DNA of 64,000 nt from Craterostigma plantagineum. Its lineage: Eukaryota; Streptophyta; Magnoliopsida; Lamiales; Linderniaceae. Of the stretch, positions 44,506-56,128 are shown piece by piece. A program made the translations under genes and the position numbers. A model generated the notes under the pieces. That model saw nothing but the letters and a program-made list of their open reading frames with translations. It was not told the DNA's origin and did no database searches. Within the stretch, counting starts at the first letter, position 1; every line of letters starts with the position of its first letter. The stretch lies in the NCBI GenBank assembly GCA_027422505.1, contig JAPQWV010000307.1:655240-719239 (forward strand). The letters are read 5' to 3'.

Positions 44506-46446
44506 GCTTTTTAGTGATTCCAGGTCTGTGAAGTGGATGCTTTTCAAGAAGATCTTCCAACTATTACTTCGAACTCTGCTCTCGAAGATTTAGCGAATGA
44601 AATAGATGGCCTACCTTCTTTTGGAACTAGAGACGCTTCTTCGAGCCCGATCCAGACAACTTCCATTCGGAGAAGACGAATCTAGCGAAACGGAGAAGAT
44701 GGCTAAACCCTAGCCCTCTCCTCGACCGAACGGCACGTGATTCAAGCATCATTAACGACCGAAGTTGCCAACCGTGTCCACCTCTCCAAACCTCACATCG
44801 GACTCCCCGATCTCAACACAAGGTTGATCCAAATAGGGGGAGTTTCGTGTTTTGTGCACTTTCACGGGAGAGATGGAACGCAGACTTTTCAAAATCCGGT
44901 GGAACTTCGTACATCTTACCGCATTTAGGAGAAGAACTTCAAAGAAGATTCAAAAAAAAAAAAATTTCGATGCTCAGAAGACCGGGTGAGCTTGAAGATT
45001 TTCTAAAGAGGAGATTTCGAGGACTCGATGACTCTTTCCATTGCAAGACGAAGACAACCCATGCAATGTTGAAAATTGAATACAAAGGGAGAGATTGTTG
45101 GAACTATTTTATTGTATTCAATTAATAGAGTTGCCTTAGTCTTGCTATGCAAATTCGTAGTCTTGTGCTAAATTGTGACTAGTCATACTTTAGGGCTACA
45201 TGTGTAAATATACCATAATAGATGGTATATATAAGTGAGCTCCTTATGAAATAAAGAGTCGTTGTACAAGGAAAATCAGATTGGAAAATTAAAATAAAAA
45301 ATTTTTTAGAGAGAAAATTTGCCAACCCTTGCTTGAGCTCCAAGTTATTGTCTCTCTCAAGCTTCAATGGTAAATCTCATACGTTAGCTTCGAATTTCTT
45401 AGATTTACTATTCGATTCTTCTAAATTCGATCTAGGTTGGATAATTGGGGACCTAACACGTAATTTTAATACGTGGTTATAATGTCAATTACTATACAAC
45501 TTTGTTAAATGTAAAGTTTAATAACGAAATTTAAGTTGTAATATTTCCAAATAAAATTCGAATTTAAGCAAGAATATAATAATGAGACAAATGAAGGTGG
45601 GCTATATTTAATTGTCGAACTTGGGGTAAAAGTCTCAGGGATAAACTTGGATAAGCATTGGGTTGCTTAAGCATTAGGAAAGTGAGATCACCACCTTGTC
45701 CCATCGGTTGTGTTTTCGATGGTTTTAGTGCTTATCTAACATTTCTAATATCCAAAGTTATTTAGTAAGAAAACCTTAAGAACAGAATAAAGAATGTGGA
45801 ATAGAAAGAGCCTTCCAACGAAAAACTCACACAAGTTGGAGACATTAAATGTGAAGGAGGTATGATCTTAACAACAATACGAATAATCTCTATAATTATA
45901 GTATGTTTTATATGGTCTTTTCATGTGTCATGCGAATATTTTGAAAGAATAGATAGGTGCTTAAACTGAAGTTTTGATTTGAGAAATTCTATTGAAGAGT
46001 TGAACCTCAAGGTGTTAGGAGAGCTTCGACCACTCAACATAGTTTGGAATTTTAAACAATTTCAGCAATACTATGTGGAAGGCAACTAGGGTTTGTGGCT
46101 ATAGAATAGTTTCGTGACTCTAATAAAATTATACCACGAAACAAGCTAGGATTTTAGAACTTTGAAACATCTGTAGAAACAGCTTTACAGTTGGTGAGTT
46201 AATAAGGATGTCTATTAGGGTTTGATATTTTGAGTGTACCACTTTCTGGGATTAGAATTATTTTTGAAGATGACTTGGAAGGTGTATGAGTCTTAATGAT
46301 TTGCGAAAGTTACTATTTTGAGGGTTTGGTTTTGAAGGTTTTCGAAATTCTATAGTTTTGATTTTTGTACGGTACGTTTGATAGTGTTTTAAGAGTTTCG
46401 AATGTAATGGTGTTTATGACTTGGGGGGGGGGGGGGGGGGGGGGGG
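44506..46446 (+). repeat. Array unit 2
   Basis: Carries the variants GCTAGGATTTTAG and TTTGCGAAAG, like units 3 and 6-8. LTR at 45096-45458. Ends in a pure G25 run (46423-46447). Confidence 0.94.
45096..45458 (+). repeat. Copia-type LTR inside an array unit (unit 2 shown; one per full unit)
   Basis: Starts TGTTGGAACTATTTT directly after the PPT-like AAAGGGAGAGA and ends GGGGACCTAACA, so TGTT/AACA ends. It contains TATATATAAG (45226-45235) and AATAAA (45249-45254), a plausible promoter and polyadenylation signal. The same LTR occurs in all eight units (for example 43165-43524 in unit 1 and about 56714-57072 in unit 8). Confidence 0.82.
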
Positions 46447-48398
46447 GCTTTTTAGTGATTCCAGGTCTGTGAAGTGGATGCTTTTCAAGAAGATCTTCCA
46501 ACTATTACTTCGAACTCTGCTCTCGAAGATTTAGCGAATGAAATAGATGGCCTACCTTCTTTTGGAACTAGAGACGCTTCTTCGAGCCCGATCCAGACAA
46601 CTTCCATTCGGAGAAGACGAATCTAGCGAAACGGAGAAGATGGCTAAACCCTAGCCCTCTCCTCGACCGAACGGCACGTGATTCAAGCATCATTAACGAC
46701 CGAAGTTGCCAACCGTGTCCACCTCTCCAAACCTCACATCGGACTCCCCGATCTCAACACAAGGTTGATCCAAATAGGGGGAGTTTCGTGTTTTGTGCAC
46801 TTTCACGGGAGAGATGGAACGCAGACTTTTCAAAATCCGGTGGAACTTCGTACATCTTACCGCATTTAGGAGAAGAACTTCAAAGAAGATTCAAAAAAAA
46901 AAAAATTTCGATGCTCAGAAGACCGGGTGAGCTTGAAGATTTTCTAAAGAGGAGATTTCGAGGACTCGATGACTCTTTCCATTGCAAGACGAAGACAACC
47001 CATGCAATGTTGAAAATTGAATACAAAGGGAGAGATTGTTGGAACTATTTTATTGTATTCAATTAATAGAGTTGCCTTAGTCTTGCTATGCAAATTCGTA
47101 GTCTTGTGCTAAATTGTGACTAGTCATACTTTAGGGCTACATGTGTAAATATACCATAATAGATGGTATATATAAGTGAGCTCCTTATGAAATAAAGAGT
47201 CGTTGTACAAGGAAAATCAGATTGGAAAATTAAAATAAAAAATTTTTTAGAGAGAAAATTTGCCAACCCTTGCTTGAGCTCCAAGTTATTGTCTCTCTCA
47301 AGCTTCAATGGTAAATCTCATACGTTAGCTTCGAATTTCTTAGATTTACTATTCGATTCTTCTAAATTCGATCTAGGTTGGATAATTGGGGACCTAACAC
47401 GTAATTTTAATACGTGGTTATAATGTCAATTACTATACAACTTTGTTAAATGTAAAGTTTAATAACGAAATTTAAGTTGTAATATTTCCAAATAAAATTC
47501 GAATTTAAGCAAGAATATAATAATGAGACAAATGAAGGTGGGCTATATTTAATTGTCGAACTTGGGGTAAAAGTCTCAGGGATAAACTTGGATAAGCATT
47601 GGGTTGCTTAAGCATTAGGAAAGTGAGATCACCACCTTGTCCCATCGGTTGTGTTTTCGATGGTTTTAGTGCTTATCTAACATTTCTAATATCCAAAGTT
47701 ATTTAGTAAGAAAACCTTAAGAACAGAATAAAGAATGTGGAATAGAAAGAGCCTTCCAACGAAAAACTCACACAAGTTGGAGACATTAAATGTGAAGGAG
47801 GTATGATCTTAACAACAATACGAATAATCTCTATAATTATAGTATGTTTTATATGGTCTTTTCATGTGTCATGCGAATATTTTGAAAGAATAGATAGGTG
47901 CTTAAACTGAAGTTTTGATTTGAGAAATTCTATTGAAGAGTTGAACCTCAAGGTGTTAGGAGAGCTTCGACCACTCAACATAGTTTGGAATTTTAAACAA
48001 TTTCAGCAATACTATGTGGAAGGCAACTAGGGTTTGTGGCTATAGAATAGTTTCGTGACTCTAATAAAATTATACCACGAAACAAGCTAGGATTTTAGAA
48101 CTTTGAAACATCTGTAGAAACAGCTTTACAGTTGGTGAGTTAATAAGGATGTCTATTAGGGTTTGATATTTTGAGTGTACCACTTTCTGGGATTAGAATT
48201 ATTTTTGAAGATGACTTGGAAGGTGTATGAGTCTTAATGATTTGCGAAAGTTACTATTTTGAGGGTTTGGTTTTGAAGGTTTTCGAAATTCTATAGTTTT
48301 GATTTTTGTACGGTACGTTTGATAGTGTTTTAAGAGTTTCGAATGTAATGGTGTTTATGACTTGGGGGGGGGGGGGGGGGGGGGGGGGGGGTGGGGGG
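46447..48398 (+). repeat. Array unit 3
   Basis: Practically identical to unit 2. Ends in the longest tract, G28-T-G7 (48364-48399). Confidence 0.94.
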
Positions 48399-48399
48399 G
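48364..48399 (+). repeat. Longest G-run at an array junction
   Basis: G28-T-G7. Counterparts: 42202-42209 (8), 42577-42579 (3), 44489-44506 (G7-A-G10), 46423-46447 (25), 50311-50328 (18), 52246-52267 (22), 54182-54204 (23), 56105-56129 (25). All have G on the plus strand. Exact lengths are doubtful in any assembly. Confidence 0.9.
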
Positions 48400-50327
48400 C
48401 TTTTTAGTGATTCCAGGTCTGTGAAGTGGATGCTTTTCAAGAAGATCTTCCAACTATTACTTCGAACTCTGCTCTCGAAGATTTAGCGAATGAAATAGAT
48501 GGCCTACCTTCTTTTGGAACTAGAGACGCTTCTTCGAGCCCGATCCAGACAACTTCCATTCGGAGAAGACGAATCTAGCGAAACGGAGAAGATGGCTAAA
48601 CCCTAGCCCTCTCCTCGACCGAACGGCACGTGATTCAAGCATCATTAACGACCGAAGTTGCCAACCGTGTCCACCTCTCCAAACCTCACATCGGACTCCC
48701 CGATCTCAACACAAGGTTGATCCAAATAGGGGGAGTTTCGTGTTTTGTGCACTTTCACGGGAGAGATGGAACGCAGAATTTTTAAAATCCGGTGGAACTT
48801 CGTACATCTTACCGCATTTAGGAGAAGAACTTCAAAGAAGATTCAAAAAAAAAAAATTCGATGCTCAGAAGACCGGGTGAGCTTGAAGATTTTCTAAAGA
48901 GGAGATTTCGAGGACTCGATGACTCTTTCCATTGCAAGACGAAGACAACCCATGCAATGTTGAAAATTGAATACAAAGGGAGAGATTGTTGGAACTATTT
49001 TATTGTATTCAATTAATAGAGTTGCCTTAGTCTTGCTATGCAAATTCGTAGTCTTGTGCTAAATTGTGACTAGTCATACTTTAGGGCTACATGTGTAAAT
49101 ATACCATAATAGATGGTATATATAAGTGAGCTCCTTATGAAATAAAGAGTCGTTGTACAAGGAAAATCAGATTGGAAAATTAAAATAAAAAATTTTAGAG
49201 AGAAAATTGCCAACCCTTGCTTGAGCTCCAAGTTATTGTCTCTCTCAAGCTTCAATGGTAAATCTCATACGTTAGCTTCGAATTTCTTAGATTTACTATT
49301 CGATTCTTCTAAATTCGATCTAGGTTGGATAATTGGGGACCTAACACGTAATTTTAATACGTGGTTATAATGTCAATTACTATACAACTTTGTTAAATGT
49401 AAAGTTTAATAACGAAATTTAAGTTGTAATATTTCCAAATAAAATTCGAATTTAAGCAAGAATATAATAATGAGACAAATGAAGGTGGGCTATATTTAAT
49501 TGTCGAACTTGGGGTAAAAGTCTCAGGGATAAACTTGGATAAGCATTGGGTTGCTTAAGCATTAGGAAAGTGAGATCACCACCTTGTCCCATCGGTTGTG
49601 TTTTCGATGGTTTTAGTGCTTATCTAACATTTCTAATATCCAAAGTTATTTAGTAAGAAAACCTTAAGAACAGAATAAAGAATGTGGAATAGAAAGAGCC
49701 TTCCAACGAAAAACTCACACAAGTTGGAGACATTAAATGTGAAGGAGGTATGATCTTAACAACAATACGAATAATCTCTATAATTATAGTATGTTTTATA
49801 TGGTCTTTTCATGTGTCATGCGAATATTTTGAAAGAATAGATAGGTGCTTAAACTGAAGTTTTGATTTGAGAAATTCTATTGAAGAGTTGAACCTCAAGG
49901 TGTTAGGAGAGCTTCGACCACTCAACATAGTTTGGAATTTTAAACAATTTCAGCAATACTATGTGGAAGGCAACTAGGGTTTGTGGCTATAGAATAGTTT
50001 CGTGACTCTAATAAAATTATACCACGAAACAAGCTAGGACTTTAGAACTTTGAAACATCTGTAGAAACAGCTTTACAGTTGGTGAGTTAATAAGGATGTC
50101 TATTAGGGTTTGATATTTTGAGTGTACCACTTTCTGGGATTAGAATTATTTTTGAAGATGACTTGGAAGGTGTATGAGTCTTAATGATTTGCTAAAGTTA
50201 CTATTTTGAGGGTTTGGTTTTGAAGGTTTTCGAAATTCTATAGTTTTGATTTTTGTACGGTACGTTTGATAGTGTTTTAAGAGTTTCGAATGTAATGGTG
50301 TTTATGACTTGGGGGGGGGGGGGGGGG
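48399..50327 (+). repeat. Array unit 4
   Basis: Shares the short LTR variant AAAATTTTAGAGAG and GCTAGGACTTTAG with unit 1, and CGCAGAATTTTTAAAA with unit 8. Ends in G18 (50311-50328). Confidence 0.94.
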
Positions 50328-52266
50328 GCTTTTTAGTGATTCCAGGTCTGTGAAGTGGATGCTTTTCAAGAAGATCTTCCAACTATTACTTCGAACTCTG
50401 CTCTCGAAGATTTAGCGAATGAAATAGATGGCCTACCTTCTTTTGGAACTAGAGACGCTTCTTCGAGCCCGATCCAGACAACTTCCATTCGGAGAAGACG
50501 AATCTAGCGAAACGGAGAAGATGGCTAAACCCTAGCCCTCTCCTCGACCGAACGGCACGTGATTCAAGCATCATTAACGACCGAAGTTGCCAACCGTGTC
50601 CACCTCTCCAAACCTCACATCGGACTCCCCGATCTCAACACAAGGTTGATCCAAATAGGGGGAGTTTCGTGTTTTGTGCACTTTCACGGGAGAGATGGAA
50701 CGCAGACTTTTCAAAATCCGGTGGAACTTCGTACATCTTACCGCATTTAGGAGAAGAACTTCAAAGAAGATTCAAAAAAAAAAAAAAATTCGATGCTCAG
50801 AAGACCGGGTGAGCTTGAAGATTTTCTAAAGAGGAGATTTCGAGGACTCGATGACTCTTTCCATTGCAAGACGAAGACAACCCATGCAATGTTGAAAATT
50901 GAATACAAAGGGAGAGATTGTTGGAACTATTTTATTGTATTCAATTAATAGAGTTGCCTTAGTCTTGCTATGCAAATTCGTAGTCTTGTGCTAAATTGTG
51001 ACTAGTCATACTTTAGGGCTACATGTGTAAATATACCATAATAGATGGTATATATAAGTGAGCTCCTTATGAAATAAAGAGTCGTTGTACAAGGAAAATC
51101 AGATTGGAAAATTAAAATAAAAAATTTTTTAGAGAGAAAATTTGCCAACCCTTGCTTGAGCTCCAAGTTATTGTCTCTCTCAAGCTTCAATGGTAAATCT
51201 CATACGTTAGCTTCGAATTTCTTAGATTTACTATTCGATTCTTCTAAATTCGATCTAGGTTGGATAATTGGGGACCTAACACGTAATTTTAATACGTGGT
51301 TATAATGTCAATTACTATACAACTTTGTTAAATGTAAAGTTTAATAACGAAATTTAAGTTGTAATATTTCCAAATAAAATTCGAATTTAAGCAAGAATAT
51401 AATAATGAGACAAATGAAGGTGGGCTATATTTAATTGTCGAACTTGGGGTAAAAGTCTCAGGGATAAACTTGGATAAGCATTGGGTTGCTTAAGCATTAG
51501 GAAAGTGAGATCACCACCTTGTCCCATCGGTTGTGTTTTCGATGGTTTTAGTGCTTATCTAACATTTCTAATATCCAAAGTTATTTAGTAAGAAAACCTT
51601 AAGAACAGAATAAAGAATGTGGAATAGAAAGAGCCTTCCAACGAAAAACTCACACAAGTTGGAGACATTAAATGTGAAGGAGGTATGATCTTAACAACAA
51701 TACGAATAATCTCTATAATTATAGTATGTTTTATATGGTCTTTTCATGTGTCATGCGAATATTTTGAAAGAATAGATAGGTGCTTAAACTGAAGTTTTGA
51801 TTTGAGAAATTCTATTGAAGAGTTGAACCTCAAGGTGTTAGGAGAGCTTCGACCACTCAACATAGTTTGGAATTTTAAACAATTTCAGCAATACTATGTG
51901 GAAGGCAACTAGGGTTTGTGGCTATAGAATAGTTTCGTGACTCTAATAAAATTATACCACGAAACAAGCTAGGACTTTAGAACTTTGAAACATCTGTAGA
52001 AACAGCTTTACAGTTGGTGAGTTAATAAGGATGTCTATTAGGGTTTGATATTTTGAGTGTACCACTTTCTGGGATTAGAATTATTTTTGAAGATGACTTG
52101 GAAGGTGTATGAGTCTTAATGATTTGCTAAAGTTACTATTTTGAGGGTTTGGTTTTGAAGGTTTTCGAAATTCTATAGTTTTGATTTTTGTACGGTACGT
52201 TTGATAGTGTTTTAAGAGTTTCGAATGTAATGGTGTTTATGACTTGGGGGGGGGGGGGGGGGGGGG
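50328..52266 (+). repeat. Array unit 5
   Basis: Carries GCTAGGACTTTAG and TTTGCTAAAG like units 1 and 4, but the long LTR variant like unit 2. Ends in G22 (52246-52267). Confidence 0.94.
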
Positions 52267-54203
52267 GCTTTTTAGTGATTCCAGGTCTGTGAAGTGGATG
52301 CTTTTCAAGAAGATCTTCCAACTATTACTTCGAACTCTGCTCTCGAAGATTTAGCGAATGAAATAGATGGCCTACCTTCTTTTGGAACTAGAGACGCTTC
52401 TTCGAGCCCGATCCAGACAACTTCCATTCGGAGAAGACGAATCTAGCGAAACGGAGAAGATGGCTAAACCCTAGCCCTCTCCTCGACCGAACGGCACGTG
52501 ATTCAAGCATCATTAACGACCGAAGTTGCCAACCGTGTCCACCTCTCCAAACCTCACATCGGACTCCCCGATCTCAACACAAGGTTGATCCAAATAGGGG
52601 GAGTTTCGTGTTTTGTGCACTTTCACGGGAGAGATGGAACGCAGACTTTTCAAAATCCGGTGGAACTTCGTACATCTTACCGCATTTAGGAGAAGAACTT
52701 CAAAGAAGATTCAAAAAAAAAAAAAATTCGATGCTCAGAAGACCGGGTGAGCTTGAAGATTTTCTAAAGAGGAGATTTCGAGGACTCGATGACTCTTTCC
52801 ATTGCAAGACGAAGACAACCCATGCAATGTTGAAAATTGAATACAAAGGGAGAGATTGTTGGAACTATTTTATTGTATTCAATTAATAGAGTTGCCTTAG
52901 TCTTGCTATGCAAATTCGTAGTCTTGTGCTAAATTGTGACTAGTCATACTTTAGGGCTACATGTGTAAATATACCATAATAGATGGTATATATAAGTGAG
53001 CTCCTTATGAAATAAAGAGTCGTTGTACAAGGAAAATCAGATTGGAAAATTAAAATAAAAAATTTTTTAGAGAGAAAATTGCCAACCCTTGCTTGAGCTC
53101 CAAGTTATTGTCTCTCTCAAGCTTCAATGGTAAATCTCATACGTTAGCTTCGAATTTCTTAGATTTACTATTCGATTCTTCTAAATTCGATCTAGGTTGG
53201 ATAATTGGGGACCTAACACGTAATTTTAATACGTGGTTATAATGTCAATTACTATACAACTTTGTTAAATGTAAAGTTTAATAACGAAATTTAAGTTGTA
53301 ATATTTCCAAATAAAATTCGAATTTAAGCAAGAATATAATAATGAGACAAATGAAGGTGGGCTATATTTAATTGTCGAACTTGGGGTAAAAGTCTCAGGG
53401 ATAAACTTGGATAAGCATTGGGTTGCTTAAGCATTAGGAAAGTGAGATCACCACCTTGTCCCATCGGTTGTGTTTTCGATGGTTTTAGTGCTTATCTAAC
53501 ATTTCTAATATCCAAAGTTATTTAGTAAGAAAACCTTAAGAACAGAATAAAGAATGTGGAATAGAAAGAGCCTTCCAACGAAAAACTCACACAAGTTGGA
53601 GACATTAAATGTGAAGGAGGTATGATCTTAACAACAATACGAATAATCTCTATAATTATAGTATGTTTTATATGGTCTTTTCATGTGTCATGCGAATATT
53701 TGAAAGAATAGATAGGTGCTTAAACTGAAGTTTTGATTTGAGAAATTCTATTGAAGAGTTGAACCTCAAGGTGTTAGGAGAGCTTCGACCACTCAACATA
53801 GTTTGGAATTTTAAACAATTTCAGCAATACTATGTGGAAGGCAACTAGGGTTTGTGGCTATAGAATAGTTTCGTGACTCTAATAAAATTATACCACGAAA
53901 CAAGCTAGGATTTTAGAACTTTGAAACATCTGTAGAAACAGCTTTACAGTTGGTGAGTTAATAAGGATGTCTATTAGGGTTTGATATTTTGAGTGTACCA
54001 CTTTCTGGGATTAGAATTATTTTTGAAGATGACTTGGAAGGTGTATGAGTCTTAATGATTTGCGAAAGTTACTATTTTGAGGGTTTGGTTTTGAAGGTTT
54101 TCGAAATTCTATAGTTTTGATTTTTGTACGGTACGTTTGATAGTGTTTTAAGAGTTTCGAATGTAATGGTGTTTATGACTTGGGGGGGGGGGGGGGGGGG
54201 GGG
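52267..54203 (+). repeat. Array unit 6
   Basis: Same variant class as units 2 and 3. Single-base losses begin near its end (GAATATTTGAAAG at about 53694). Ends in G23 (54182-54204). Confidence 0.94.
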
Positions 54204-56128
54204 GCTTTTTAGTGATTCCAGGTCTGTGAAGTGGATGCTTTCAAGAAGATCTTCCAACTATTACTTCGAACTCTGCTCTCGAAGATTTAGCGAATGAAAT
54301 AGATGGCCTACCTTCTTTTGGAACTAGAGACGCTTCTTCGAGCCCGATCCAGACAACTTCCATTCGGAGAAGACGAATCTAGCGAAACGGAGAAGATGGC
54401 TAAACCCTAGCCCTCTCCTCGACCGAACGGCACGTGATTCAAGCATCATTAACGACCGAAGTTGCCAACCGTGTCCACCTCTCCAAACCTCACATCGGAC
54501 TCCCCGATCTCAACACAAGGTTGATCCAAATAGGGGGAGTTTCGTGTTTTGTGCACTTTCACGGGAGAGATGGAACGCAGACTTTTCAAAATCCGGTGGA
54601 ACTCGTACATCTTACCGCATTTAGGAGAAGAACTTCAAAGAAGATTCAAAAAAAAAAAAATTTCGATGCTCAGAAGACCGGGTGAGCTTGAAGATTTTCT
54701 AAAGAGGAGATTTCGAGGACTCGATGACTCTTTCCATTGCAAGACGAAGACAACCCATGCAATGTTGAAAATTGAATACAAAGGGAGAGATTGTTGGAAC
54801 TATTTTATTGTATTCAATTAATAGAGTTGCCTTAGTCTTGCTATGCAAATTCGTAGTCTTGTGCTAATTGTGACTAGTCATACTTTAGGGCTACATGTGT
54901 AAATATACCATAATAGATGGTATATATAAGTGAGCTCCTTATGAAATAAAGAGTCGTTGTACAAGGAAAATCAGATGGGAAAATTAAAATAAAAAATTTT
55001 TTAGAGAGAAAATTTGCCAACCCTTGCTTGAGCTCCAAGTTATTGTCTCTCTCAAGCTTCAATGGTAAATCTCATACGTTAGCTTCGAATTTCTTAGATT
55101 TACTATTCGATTCTTCTAAATTCGATCTAGGTTGGATAATTGGGGACCTAACACGTAATTTTAATACGTGGTTATAATGTCAATTACTATACAACTTTGT
55201 TAAATGTAAAGTTTAATAACGAAATTTAAGTTGTAATATTTCCAAATAAAATTCGAATTTAAGCAAGAATATAATAATGAGACAAATGAAGGTGGGCTAT
55301 ATTAATTGTCGAACTTGGGGTAAAAGTCTCAGGGATAAACTTGGATAAGCATTGGGTGCTTAAGCATTAGGAAAGTGAGATCACCACCTTGTCCATCGGT
55401 TGTGTTTTCGATGGTTTTAGTGCTTATCTAACATTTCTAATATCCAAAGTTATTTAGTAAGAAAAACTTAAGAACAGAATAAAGAATGTGGAATAGAAAG
55501 AGCCTTCCAACGAAAAACTCACACAAGTTGGAGACATTAAATGTGAAGGAGGTATGATCTTAACAACAATACGAATAATCTCTATAATTATAGTATGTTT
55601 TATATGGTCTTTTCATGTGTCATGCGAATATTTGAAAGAATAGATAGGTGCTTAAACTGAAGTTTTGATTTGAGAAATTCTATTGAAGAGTTGAACCTCA
55701 AGGTGTTAGGAGAGCTTCGACACTCAACATAGTTTGGAATTTTAAACAATTTCAGCAATACTATGTGGAAGGCAACTAGGGTTTGTGGCTATAGAATAGT
55801 TTCGTGACTCTAATAAAATTATACCACGAAACAAGCTAGGATTTTAGAACTTTGAAACATCTGTAGAAACAGCTTTACAGTTGGTGAGTTAATAAGGATG
55901 TCTATTAGGGTTTGATATTTGAGTGTACCACTTCTGGGATTAGAATTATTTTTGAAGATGACTTGGAAGGTGTATGAGTCTTAATGATTGCGAAAGTTAC
56001 TATTTGAGGGTTTGGGTTTGAAGTTTTCGAAATCTATAGTTTGATTTTTGTACGGTACGTTTGATAGTGTTTTAAGAGTTCGAATGTAATGGTGTTTATG
56101 ACTTGGGGGGGGGGGGGGGGGGGGGGGG
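54204..56128 (+). repeat. Array unit 7
   Basis: Same class as unit 6 but with many single-base deletions in short homopolymers (GATGCTTTCAAG, GAACTCGTAC, GTGCTAATTG). Ends in G25 (56105-56129). Confidence 0.93.

Noticed and set aside
42810..55062. Short reading frames repeated in each array unit (starts MIQASLTTEV, MFCALSRERW, MKLERDNNLE)
   Set aside because: They overlap each other and the LTR, sit on both strands, differ by frame-breaking indels between units and show no domain. They recur because the DNA repeats.
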